A stretch of 38,123 bases of DNA from SZUA-430 sp044375275. Lineage in GTDB: Bacteria; Pseudomonadota; Alphaproteobacteria; Micropepsales; Micropepsaceae. The notes under the pieces were generated by a model, which did not search any database, was not told where the DNA came from, and saw only the letters and a program-made list of their open reading frames with translations. Position 1 is the first letter of the stretch. Every line of letters starts with the position of its first letter. Made by a program: the position numbers and the translations under genes. Positions 1-7,239 of this stretch are shown here, in pieces. The DNA lies in NCBI GenBank assembly GCA_044375275.1, contig JBILMZ010000009.1, forward strand, positions 1-38,123, written 5' to 3'.

Positions 1-85
1 CTTCCACTCCCTGCACCAGCGGGGTTTCAACGAACAGACGCGTCAAACCGCCTTCATACTTCAGATGGTCAGCGCCCTGTTGCAT
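1..85 (-). CDS. rsmE: RsmE-like 16S rRNA (uracil-1498-N3)-methyltransferase, N-terminal fragment
   Basis: Only the first 28 codons lie in the window; the rest runs off the left edge. Reading leftwards from an ATG at 85, the peptide contains a TRLFVETPLVQG stretch. This resembles the opening beta strand of the RsmE RNA-binding domain, which typically reads R-L/F-F-V followed by a P-L pair. RsmE methylates the N3 of U1498 in 16S rRNA using SAM. The head-to-head position against ubiA supports the call, because that pairing is common in alphaproteobacteria. The start is uncertain: a TTG fourteen codons downstream would place the conserved strand closer to the N-terminus, as in most family members. 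The call rests on a short peptide plus gene order, so it is moderate. Confidence 0.6.
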   Translation of the reverse strand, partial: MQQGADHLKYEGGLTRLFVETPLVQGVE

Positions 86-131
86 AGTTCAGCCTTGTCC
101 TGTCCACCGGTTGGACTTAACACATCAAGGC

Positions 132-1103
132 ATGAGCGCAAACGAAGCAGCGCGTCCGGCCGACGCGCTTCCCGTCACATGGATCGACACCGTCGCGCCG
201 CCTGGCACGAGGCCTTATCTGCGCCTCATGCGCGCGGACCGACCGATTGGTGTCTGGCTGCTGCTGTGGCCCTGCTGGTGGTCCATCATGCTCGCGTCCA
301 CGCAGGGCGCGCAGGACGTTGCACTCAGTGAAGTCACCTATCCGCTGTTCCTGCTGAAACTCCTTCTGCTGTTCGCGGCCGGAGCCATCGTGATGCGCGG
401 TGCGGGTTGCGTCTATAACGACATCGTGGATCGCGACATTGATGCGAAGGTTGCGCGTACTGCCGGTCGCCCCATCCCGTCGGGCCAGGTCAGCGTTTCA
501 TCGGCATGGCAGTTTCTCGCCGTGCTGCTGCTGCTCGGGCTCGTGGTGCTGCTCAGCCTCAACACATTCTCGGTCGTTCTGGGCGCAGCTTCGCTGATTC
601 CGATCGCCATCTACCCCTTCATGAAGAGGATCACCGACTGGCCACAGGCCTTTCTCGGCTTCACCTTCAACTGGGGGGCGTTGCTGGGATGGTCGGCCGT
701 CATGGACGGGCTCGCGCTTGCACCGCTGGCACTGTTCGCGGGAAGCCTGTTCTGGACGCTCGGCTATGACACGATCTATGCCCACCAGGACAAGGATGAT
801 GATGCGCTGATTGGCGTTCGGTCCACGGCGAGACTGTTTGGTGAATCCACACGGTACTGGGTGGGGGCGTTCTACCTGCTGGCCTGGCTGCTCTTCGCAG
901 CTGCGGGATGTATTGGCCAGCTGAACTGGCTGTTCTATCCGGGGCTGGTTCTGGCGGGGGCCCAGCTCGCATGGCAGATCCTGCGGCTGGACATCAACGA
1001 CAGCGCACTCTGCCTGCGACTGTTCCGATCCAACAGGGACTTTGGGCTTTTGCTGTTTTTGTCTATTGTTGCCGGCACGCTGCCAATCCCGGGGATCCAA
1101 TGA
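132..1103 (+). CDS. ubiA: 4-hydroxybenzoate polyprenyltransferase UbiA
   Basis: UbiA is an integral membrane enzyme that attaches the polyprenyl tail to 4-hydroxybenzoate in ubiquinone synthesis. The protein is about 323 residues with eight to nine hydrophobic segments. Both Mg-diphosphate motifs of the family are visible: the first is NDIVDRDID (NDxxDxxxD pattern) and the second is the YDTIYAHQDKDDD region. The R-A-D-R-P-I-G-x-W entry motif near the N-terminus is also typical. I chose the ATG at 132; an in-frame TTG at 111 would add seven residues, and neither has a convincing Shine-Dalgarno sequence. The stop overlaps the next start by four bases (ATGA), so this is probably the first gene of a four-gene operon. 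Length and motifs are normal. Confidence 0.95.
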   Translation: MSANEAARPADALPVTWIDTVAPPGTRPYLRLMRADRPIGVWLLLWPCWWSIMLASTQGAQDVALSEVTYPLFLLKLLLLFAAGAIVMRGAGCVYNDIVDRDIDAKVARTAGRPIPSGQVSVSSAWQFLAVLLLLGLVVLLSLNTFSVVLGAASLIPIAIYPFMKRITDWPQAFLGFTFNWGALLGWSAVMDGLALAPLALFAGSLFWTLGYDTIYAHQDKDDDALIGVRSTARLFGESTRYWVGAFYLLAWLLFAAAGCIGQLNWLFYPGLVLAGAQLAWQILRLDINDSALCLRLFRSNRDFGLLLFLSIVAGTLPIPGIQ

Positions 1104-1549
1104 CATTCACGCTCGCCACGCTTTCTCCCATCGCCTCCCTCGTGCTCTTCGCGGTCTGGGGGCTCCTGCTCGTGATATCCATTGGAACGTGGCGCCTTGC
1201 GATGGCCGTTTCGGGGAATGTGCCGCAAGGTGGTTTCAATCCCAGTACACCTCATGGCAGCGCAGCCTACTGGCGCCTGAATCGCGCCCACATGAACGTG
1301 GTCGAGAACCTGCCGTTCTTCGGCGCCGTCGTTCTGGGTGGCATGGTCGCCAACGTGCAAGACCCAAACTTCCAGATGCTCGCCAGCATCGTGCTTCTCG
1401 CACGCGTTGCCCAGACAATCATCCACGTCGCTTCAGGTACTCAGGTCGCCATCCTGTTGCGGTTTACCGCCTTTCTCGTCCAGGTGTTCTCGATGCTCGG
1501 CATGGCAGCGATGGTGCTTCACGCGACCGGCCTGACCGTCCCCGTGTGA
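1100..1549 (+). CDS. MAPEG family membrane protein
   Basis: This is a 149-residue hydrophobic protein with about four membrane helices (roughly residues 10-32, 65-88, 93-112 and 122-145). Between helices 1 and 2 it carries the sequence R-A-H-M-N-V-V-E-N-L-P-F-F. This matches the Rx3NxxE/D-type signature of the MAPEG superfamily (membrane-associated proteins in eicosanoid and glutathione metabolism). Eukaryotic members are glutathione transferases or leukotriene C4 synthases; most bacterial members have no assigned substrate. The ATG overlaps the ubiA stop by four bases, which implies translational coupling. The family call is fairly strong. A glutathione-dependent activity is only an inference from the superfamily. 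Confidence 0.85.
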   Translation: MTFTLATLSPIASLVLFAVWGLLLVISIGTWRLAMAVSGNVPQGGFNPSTPHGSAAYWRLNRAHMNVVENLPFFGAVVLGGMVANVQDPNFQMLASIVLLARVAQTIIHVASGTQVAILLRFTAFLVQVFSMLGMAAMVLHATGLTVPV

Positions 1550-1553
1550 CATT

Positions 1554-2480
1554 GTGAAAGTCACTGCACCGGATCTCCTGACAGCCGAGGAATTGCACGT
1601 TCTTCGCAAGCGCTCGGACTTCAGGGGACTCTGGTGCGTCGCGCATGCCTGGCTCGTCATCGCGGGCTGCATGGTGGCGTTTGCCTGGTTTCCAAATCCT
1701 GCGGTGCTGCTGATTGGGGTCGTGCTTGTTGGCGCAAGACAGCTGGGCCTTGCAATCCTCATGCATGACGCGGCGCATGGCGTGCTGACGCAAAGCCGGT
1801 GGCTGAACGAGTTTCTCGGGCAATATGTCTGCGCCTGGCCCCTGTTCAGCGACCTCTTCGCCTATCGCAGCTATCACCTGCAGCACCACCGCCACACGCA
1901 GCAGGCCCGGGATCCGGACCTGTCCCTGTCAGCGCCGTTTCCCATCACGGCCGTCAGTTTCCGGCGCAAGCTGTTGCGGGACGTGACGGGACAGACAACC
2001 TACAAGCAGCGCGTGGCCCAGTTCCGCAATGCCTTCACGGCGAAGGACGGCTCGACGGCGGCAGGTTTGCGGAAGGGGTTCTCCCGCCTTGGCGGCGCCA
2101 TCGCGATCAATCTCGGCTTGCTCCTCGTCCTTACGCTCGCCGGCTACTGGCACCTGTTCTTCCTGTTGTGGGTGCTACCCTTCTTCATCTGGTTTCCCCT
2201 GATCACGCGCATCCGGAACATCGCCGAACACGCTGTCGTTCCGGACAATGACGATCCCTTCCGGCATGCACGTACGACGAAGGCCAACCTGCTATGGCGC
2301 GCCTGCGTGGCACCCTACTGGGTCAATTACCACGTCGAGCACCATCTGCTGATGTATGTTCCTTGCTACAACCTGCCCCGCTTTCACCGCCTCCTCATGG
2401 ACAAGGGCTTTGGCACACGGATGGAAATCCAACCCGATTACCCGACTGTGCTGCGCCTCGCGACGTCGCGGGCGGGATAA
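1554..2480 (+). CDS. Membrane fatty acid desaturase family protein
   Basis: The protein has 308 residues and starts at a GTG four bases after the MAPEG stop. It has the three histidine clusters of di-iron membrane desaturases: HDAAHG (HxxxH), HLQHHRH (HxxHH) and HVEHH near the C-terminus. These lie between paired hydrophobic segments. Members of this superfamily introduce double bonds into acyl chains or hydroxylate lipids, using O2 and electrons from ferredoxin or cytochrome b5-type donors at the membrane. The actual substrate cannot be read from sequence, so fatty acyl, carotenoid-like or sphingolipid-like substrates all remain open. The next gene starts eight bases downstream, so co-transcription from the ubiA side is likely. 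Confidence 0.9.
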   Translation: MKVTAPDLLTAEELHVLRKRSDFRGLWCVAHAWLVIAGCMVAFAWFPNPAVLLIGVVLVGARQLGLAILMHDAAHGVLTQSRWLNEFLGQYVCAWPLFSDLFAYRSYHLQHHRHTQQARDPDLSLSAPFPITAVSFRRKLLRDVTGQTTYKQRVAQFRNAFTAKDGSTAAGLRKGFSRLGGAIAINLGLLLVLTLAGYWHLFFLLWVLPFFIWFPLITRIRNIAEHAVVPDNDDPFRHARTTKANLLWRACVAPYWVNYHVEHHLLMYVPCYNLPRFHRLLMDKGFGTRMEIQPDYPTVLRLATSRAG

Positions 2481-2488
2481 GGAAACGC

Positions 2489-3130
2489 TTGAACCCGCGC
2501 GACTTCATTCTTGAAAACACGGAACTTTTGAGCCCGCCGCACACGCCGGAGCTGAAGCTGCATCTGGCGAGCGAACTCGTCCCGATCTGGCAGAAGACGG
2601 AGGAGGAGCTTGCGGCTCAAGGTGTCCCTCCACCCTTCTGGGCGTTTGCGTGGGCTGGTGGCCAGGCCCTCTCTCGTTATGTGCTGGATCATCCGGAAAC
2701 CGTGCGCGGCAAGCGCGTGCTGGATTTTGCATCGGGCTCCGGCCTTTCCGCGATCGCGGCAGCCAAAGCCGGCGCCAGTCATGTGCTGGCCACCGAGATC
2801 GACAGCTTTGCCGTCGCGGCCATCGGCCTTAATGCGCAGGTCAATGAGGTTGAGGTCACAGCAGAGCTTCTGGATGCGGTGGGGACCGACCAGGGCTGGG
2901 ACACCGTGATTGCAGGCGACATCTGCTATGAGCGCGAGATGTCGGCGCGGGTCTTTGCCTGGCTTCGCGGGCTTGCCGGACGTGGCGCGCTGGTGCTGAT
3001 CGGCGATCCGGGTCGCAACTACCTGCCCAGCAGTCATCTTGTCGAGATCGCCGTCTATGACGTCGCTACCACGCGCGAACTGGAAGACCGGGAAGTCCGT
3101 CGCACGAAAGTCTGGCACGTCATGGCCTGA
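2489..3130 (+). CDS. METTL20/ETFB-KMT-like class I SAM methyltransferase
   Basis: The protein has 213 residues and starts at TTG 2489, preceded by AAGGA with about six bases of spacing. The longer open frame upstream lies inside the desaturase gene and is rejected. Visible features are PFWAFAWAGGQALSRYVLDHP, then a SAM-binding glycine loop LDFASGSG, the acidic end of strand 2 (ATEID), a GDICYE post-motif and a GDPGRNYLP stretch. This pattern fits seven-beta-strand methyltransferases of the METTL20 type, which methylate lysines in the beta subunit of electron-transfer flavoprotein. Bacterial homologues are often labelled L11 methyltransferase-like or nicotinamide N-methyltransferase-like. Family confidence is good; the ETF substrate is inferred from the motif set. 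Confidence 0.8.
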   Translation: MNPRDFILENTELLSPPHTPELKLHLASELVPIWQKTEEELAAQGVPPPFWAFAWAGGQALSRYVLDHPETVRGKRVLDFASGSGLSAIAAAKAGASHVLATEIDSFAVAAIGLNAQVNEVEVTAELLDAVGTDQGWDTVIAGDICYEREMSARVFAWLRGLAGRGALVLIGDPGRNYLPSSHLVEIAVYDVATTRELEDREVRRTKVWHVMA

Positions 3131-3139
3131 AACGGAGGC

Positions 3140-4003
3140 TCAGCGGAAACGTTCGTCGATGTCGACTTTTCCTGGCCAGGCGTCAACCAGATCCCGGGCG
3201 ATCGCGCGGCCTTCCTCAATGTATGCCCGCTCTTCTTCCGGCGAGGCGAAGCTACTCGAGACCGGGTCATCCTCTTTGTAGATGAGCTGGAACCGATCGT
3301 CCCAGTTTTCAATGCGCTCCGCCAGATCGAACGAAATGTCGACGTGATAGTGGCTGACGTTTTCGCCGGTATCCGCATCCCACAATGGCCAGCAGGCGAA
3401 CTCCGGTCGAAGCCGGAGATTAACTGTTGGATGTGCCACGCCAGCTGATGCTGTTACCGGGATGTCGATACCCTCGCCGCCGAAGCCGACGCCGCTGCTT
3501 CGCTTGAGCATGCCGGAGTGATGGACAAGCAGATAACAGGCAAGGGCAGCCATTGCCGGTGCAATCAACTCGATCAGGACAACTTCAGCGTCGCGCGGCC
3601 ACGGTCGCAAGCCGTCCGTGTACCCAAGCCAAATGATGAAGGCGGTTACGGCCGTATAAATCACGAAGGCATTGGTCGTCTGCTGCCTGCCCTTCCGGTC
3701 CGACTCGTCTTCGGGCGGCAGGGCCTTTGTCGCCCAGGCAAGATAGCCACCCTGCACCAGCGTATTCAGAACGAAGAGAATGATTGCCATACTGCTCAGC
3801 GTAACGAGTGCCGCGCCGCTTGCGGCGGTCAGATAGGCGCCGATCGTCAGCACGAACGTCTTTGTCTGCTCTTTCGGATCAGGCTTGCTCTGTTCGATGG
3901 CTTCAAGGGCCCTATCAAGCAAATTGGCAAGAGCAATCGCCCGCAGGACGACGAAACCCGCAATCACGTAGAAAAATCCGATCGGAAACGCGAGCAAGGT
4001 CAT
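3140..4003 (-). CDS. Membrane protein of unknown function
   Basis: I do not recognise this 287-residue protein. It has about four membrane segments (roughly residues 3-24, 50-82, 112-127 and 138-158). A soluble C-terminal part of about 120 residues follows, with acidic and aromatic residues (for example FACWPLWDADTG and ERIENWDDRFQLIY). There is no cleavable signal sequence. The start lies one base past the ogt stop, so the two genes are almost certainly co-transcribed with ogt first. It converges on the methyltransferase gene with only nine bases between the stop codons. The downstream half might be a separate cytoplasmic or periplasmic domain; its side of the membrane depends on whether all four segments are real. 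Confidence 0.75.
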   Translation of the reverse strand: MTLLAFPIGFFYVIAGFVVLRAIALANLLDRALEAIEQSKPDPKEQTKTFVLTIGAYLTAASGAALVTLSSMAIILFVLNTLVQGGYLAWATKALPPEDESDRKGRQQTTNAFVIYTAVTAFIIWLGYTDGLRPWPRDAEVVLIELIAPAMAALACYLLVHHSGMLKRSSGVGFGGEGIDIPVTASAGVAHPTVNLRLRPEFACWPLWDADTGENVSHYHVDISFDLAERIENWDDRFQLIYKEDDPVSSSFASPEEERAYIEEGRAIARDLVDAWPGKVDIDERFR

Positions 4004-4004
4004 T

Positions 4005-4598
4005 TCAGGTCATCCGTCGATTGGACCGCATTCTCCGCGGCGGCGGAGCCAGCGGGAGGTCAGCGAAAAGCGAGGCCTCAACAGGCGCGTTTCGCCTCTC
4101 GATGTTCAGGATGCGGAGCTTCGTGTCGACGCCGCCCGGTGCGGAGAAGCCGCCCACGGCGCCATTCGCGCCGAGCACCCTGTGACACGGGACAATAATC
4201 GGAAAGGGATTGGATCCCAGTGCCTGCCCGATGGCCCGCGCCGTGCCAGGTGCCTTGAGACGTTGTGCGATCTGGCCATAGGTCATCGTGGAACCGGGCG
4301 GAATTCGCCTCGCCTCGTCATAGACGCGCCTGTGAAAGTCGGAAACGCCGGTCAGGTCAAGGCGGGCATTGAGCAGGTCGACCGGCTCGCCCTCAAGCAA
4401 CCGCCTGATATCGGCGATCACGTTTTCCAACTCCGGTGGCGGCACGCCCTCTTCAATGCCGGAGACGCGCGAAGCGATGTATTGCCGGGTAACCTCTGGA
4501 TCGTCCTCAGGCAGGGACAGGCCCAGAATGCCCTGATCTCCCCAGGCAATGGCGCATGTGCCGATCGGCGTGTTGAAAAGTACGAAACTTCGGTTCAT
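4005..4598 (-). CDS. ogt: Methylated-DNA-protein-cysteine S-methyltransferase
   Basis: This suicide repair protein removes O6-alkyl groups from guanine onto its own cysteine. The 197-residue product carries the invariant PCHRV active site; the acceptor cysteine is about residue 138, in IIVPCHRVLGANGAVGGFS. Upstream are the helix-turn-helix DNA-binding signature (Y-G-Q-I-A near PPGSTMTYGQIAQRL) and the AxGxA-type ARAIGQALGSNP stretch. The N-terminal ribonuclease-like domain is present, but there is no Ada regulatory domain, so it is the stand-alone Ogt type. A longer open frame extends to 5120 but runs through pmbA; ATG 4598 gives a normal family length. It is divergent from pmbA, with about 100 bases between starts, and heads a two-gene unit with the unknown membrane protein. 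Confidence 0.95.
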   Translation of the reverse strand: MNRSFVLFNTPIGTCAIAWGDQGILGLSLPEDDPEVTRQYIASRVSGIEEGVPPPELENVIADIRRLLEGEPVDLLNARLDLTGVSDFHRRVYDEARRIPPGSTMTYGQIAQRLKAPGTARAIGQALGSNPFPIIVPCHRVLGANGAVGGFSAPGGVDTKLRILNIERRNAPVEASLFADLPLAPPPRRMRSNRRMT

Positions 4599-4698
4599 TT
4601 CCGGCGATATGGACCAGTTTTGGCCGGGTTTCGCAAGGGCCGCGCTTGACGAACGGGGCCCCGGAAGTTTCATTGCGCCACGCAACAAGGGATCGCCA

Positions 4699-6033
4699 AT
4701 GTCCGACCGAATTTCGCTTCTCGAGAGCCTGATTGCCAGGGCCAGAAAGCTGGGGGCAGAACATGCGGATGCGGTGGTCTTTGACTCCGTTTCCTCAAGC
4801 GTTTCCTTCAGACTCGGCAAACTCGAGGAAGTCGACCGTTCGGAGTCGTCCGACCTCGGCCTTCGGGTGTTCATTGGCAAGCGCCAGGCGGCTGTCGCGT
4901 CAAACGACATGTCATCCCATGCCCTCGAACAGCTCGCCGAACGGGCGGTTGCCATGGCACGAACCACACCCGAGGATCCGTTCTGCGGACTCGCGCCCAG
5001 CGACCAGCTCGCACGGACTTTCAGGGACCTGGATCTCGAGGACAAGGTCGAGCCGTCGTCCGAGAAGCTCGTGGAACTCGCCCGCTCCTGCGAAGGCGCG
5101 GCACTCGGCACTGCCGGCATAACGAACAGCGAAGGGGCTGGTGCCGGATGGGGACGCGGTGCGGTGGCGCTGGTGACCAGCGACGGCTTCGCCGGTGCCT
5201 ATGCCACGACGTCCGTGTCGGTCTCGGTCAGCGTGATCGCCGGTGAAGGAACCGGCATGGAGCGCGACTATGAGTTTTCTTCGGCCCGCCACCTGGCCGA
5301 TCTGGGTGATGCCCAGGAAGTGGGGCGCAATGCCGCCAGCATGGCGCTCAAGCGTCTCAATGCGCGTCGCGTGAAATCACAGTCGGTTCCCGTCGTGTTT
5401 GATCCGCGTACGGCCAACAGCATCATCGGACACCTTGCCGGCGCCATCAACGGCACCTCCATCGCGCGGGGGACGTCGTTCCTCAAGGACAAGATGGGAC
5501 AGAAGATATTCAAGCCGGGCGTGCGCATCGTTGACGATCCGCACATGGTCCGAGGCGTGCGCTCGCGGCCATTCGACGGTGAAGGCGTGAAGAATGCGCA
5601 GATGAACCTGGTGGAAGATGGCGTCCTGCAGACCTGGCTTCTGGACAGTTCGGCCGCCCGGCAACTCAAGCTGCGCAGCACCGGACACGCCGCGCGTGGC
5701 ACTGGTGGCCCGCCGTCTCCGTCCACGACCAATCTCTATCTCGTGCCGGGCGCCCTCAGTCCGCGGGAGCTCATGGCCGACATCAAGCAGGGCTTCTATA
5801 TCACCGAACTGATCGGCATGGGCGTCAATGGCGTCACGGGCGACTACAGCCGTGGGGCCGCAGGGTTCTGGATCGAGAACGGTGAACTGACGTTCCCGGT
5901 CAACGAAGTCACCATTGCCGGCAACCTGAACGCAATGTTCGCCGAAATGACCGCCGCGAATGACCTGATCTTCCGCTATGGCACCAATGCCCCGACCCTT
6001 CGCATCGAAGGAATGACCATTGCAGGCGATTGA
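4699..6033 (+). CDS. pmbA: Metalloprotease PmbA/TldE
   Basis: PmbA (TldE) partners TldD in a cytoplasmic metalloprotease complex known for processing peptides such as microcins and the CcdA antitoxin. The TldE subunit itself lacks the zinc-binding HExxxH motif, and none is visible here. The product is 444 residues. Its C-terminal half has the family's G-D-x-S-x-G-A-x-G-F-W-I-E-N-G block (GDYSRGAAGFWIENG), followed by PVNEVTIAGNLNAMF. The ATG at 4699 has an AAGGGA six bases upstream; the in-frame extension to 4549 overlaps the divergent ogt start and is rejected. No tldD lies in the window. The stop overlaps the next gene by 14 bases. Confidence 0.93.
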   Translation: MSDRISLLESLIARARKLGAEHADAVVFDSVSSSVSFRLGKLEEVDRSESSDLGLRVFIGKRQAAVASNDMSSHALEQLAERAVAMARTTPEDPFCGLAPSDQLARTFRDLDLEDKVEPSSEKLVELARSCEGAALGTAGITNSEGAGAGWGRGAVALVTSDGFAGAYATTSVSVSVSVIAGEGTGMERDYEFSSARHLADLGDAQEVGRNAASMALKRLNARRVKSQSVPVVFDPRTANSIIGHLAGAINGTSIARGTSFLKDKMGQKIFKPGVRIVDDPHMVRGVRSRPFDGEGVKNAQMNLVEDGVLQTWLLDSSAARQLKLRSTGHAARGTGGPPSPSTTNLYLVPGALSPRELMADIKQGFYITELIGMGVNGVTGDYSRGAAGFWIENGELTFPVNEVTIAGNLNAMFAEMTAANDLIFRYGTNAPTLRIEGMTIAGD

Positions 6034-6814
6034 CCGGGAAGACCTGGAACTCGTCATCGCGTCCCTCCGGTCTGCCGGGGACATCGCGCGTGAGGGCTAC
6101 GCTGCCACGCCGAAGTCCTGGGAGAAGTCCAAGGGCAACCCGGTGACGGAAACCGACATTGCCGTCGACCTGCACCTGAAGACGCTCCTGTGCGGGACGC
6201 GGGCTGACTATGGCTGGCTTTCGGAAGAGTCGGTCGACAATCCGGAGCGGCTGGGCAAGTCGCGTGTCTTTGTTGTCGATCCGATCGACGGCACGCTGGC
6301 CTTCATCAAGCGCAGGCCGGAATTCACCGTGTGCATCGCGGTTGTCGAAGATGGCAGGCCCGTCGTTGCCGGCGTGTACAATCCGCTCACTGAAGAGATG
6401 TTCACGGCCTGCATCGGAGCGGGCGCCTTCCTGAATGGCCGCCGCCTCAGCGTCACTCCTCGCAGCGAACTCCCGGGCTGTCGCATGCTGGTGGCGCGCG
6501 ATGTCATTGAACACAAGGCCTGGCCGACGCCCTGGCCAGCGATGGAGATCGGCAAGCGGGCGTCCATCGCCTACCGGATGGCGCTGGTTGCCAGTGGCGA
6601 TTTCGACTGCATGATGGCGCTGTCCGCCAAGCATGAGTGGGATACGGCTGCTGCCTCACTGCTTGTCCAGGAAGCGGGAGGACTTGTCACGTCGCACGCC
6701 GGGACGACGCTTGCGTACAATCAGGAGAAGCCTTCACATCGGAGCATTGTCTGCGGAGGCCCGGCACTCCACGAGGCAATTCTCAACCGGACCCGAAACC
6801 TCAACCTGCCCTAA
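6020..6814 (+). CDS. Inositol monophosphatase family protein, CysQ-like
   Basis: This is a 264-residue Mg-dependent, Li-sensitive-type phosphatase fold. The metal-binding motifs are in order: WLSEES (paired acids near residue 70), DPIDGT (residues 87-92) and EWDTAA (the Asp is about residue 208). Candidate substrates are 3'(2'),5'-bisphosphate nucleosides (CysQ, sulfur and nucleotide recycling) or inositol phosphates; motif reading cannot decide between them. I place the start at TTG 6020, inside the end of pmbA, because AAGGA sits seven bases before it and no better in-frame ATG exists. It begins the run DUF4170, msbA, waaA, which is a recurring alphaproteobacterial arrangement and is why CysQ is often the label given. 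Confidence 0.88.
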   Translation: MQAIDREDLELVIASLRSAGDIAREGYAATPKSWEKSKGNPVTETDIAVDLHLKTLLCGTRADYGWLSEESVDNPERLGKSRVFVVDPIDGTLAFIKRRPEFTVCIAVVEDGRPVVAGVYNPLTEEMFTACIGAGAFLNGRRLSVTPRSELPGCRMLVARDVIEHKAWPTPWPAMEIGKRASIAYRMALVASGDFDCMMALSAKHEWDTAAASLLVQEAGGLVTSHAGTTLAYNQEKPSHRSIVCGGPALHEAILNRTRNLNLP

Positions 6815-6829
6815 GACGCGAGATCAGAT

Positions 6830-7147
6830 ATGGCCAAGCAGCTTTTGCACCTCGTTTTCGGCGGCGAACTGACCGCGTTGGACAAGGTCGAATTCCGAGA
6901 CCTCGACAAGATCCACTTCGTGGGACTCTTTCCGAACTTCGCCAAGGCGCGGGAAGCCTGGAAGGCAGCGGCCCAAGCCACCGTGGACAACGCGCACATG
7001 CGCTACTTTGTGGTCCACCTGCACAAGATCCTGCAGCCGGAGTTCAGCACCCAGGAACTGGCAGATCTGGCGGCCAATAGCCGTCCCATGAAGTTAAAAT
7101 CCGCCAAGACCCCAAAAAAGCAGGAAAAATTGGGCTCTCGCCAGTAA
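6830..7147 (+). CDS. DUF4170 family protein
   Basis: This is a 105-residue soluble protein of unknown function. The block from LLHLVFGGEL through KVEFRDLDKIHFVGLFPN and then TVDNAHMRYFVVHLHK matches what I know of DUF4170, a short domain found next to lipid A/Kdo genes in alphaproteobacteria. The last 20 or so residues are lysine-rich and probably disordered (K-L-K-S-A-K-T-P-K-K-Q-E-K). The gene lies 15 bases after the phosphatase and 92 bases before msbA. The conserved context suggests a role tied to lipopolysaccharide assembly, but no biochemical role can be claimed. Confidence 0.85.
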   Translation: MAKQLLHLVFGGELTALDKVEFRDLDKIHFVGLFPNFAKAREAWKAAAQATVDNAHMRYFVVHLHKILQPEFSTQELADLAANSRPMKLKSAKTPKKQEKLGSRQ

Positions 7148-7180
7148 CCGTGAGTTCGCACAGGTTGTGGTTAAGGGGGG

Positions 7181-7203
7181 GACCCCATGTTACGTTTGGG
7201 GTC
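7181..7203 (+). terminator. Hairpin between DUF4170 and msbA
   Basis: A perfect 7-bp inverted repeat (GACCCCA at 7181-7187, TGGGGTC at 7197-7203) encloses a nine-base loop in the 92-bp gap. Only a short pyrimidine run (TCTTC) follows, so it is a weak intrinsic terminator at best. It may instead attenuate the lipid A genes or mark an mRNA processing point. It sits directly upstream of a TATAAA at 7226-7231 that could be a -10 element for msbA. Confidence 0.35.
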
Positions 7204-7239
7204 TTCAACCCTGAATGGGTCGCTGTATAAACCGGCCAG

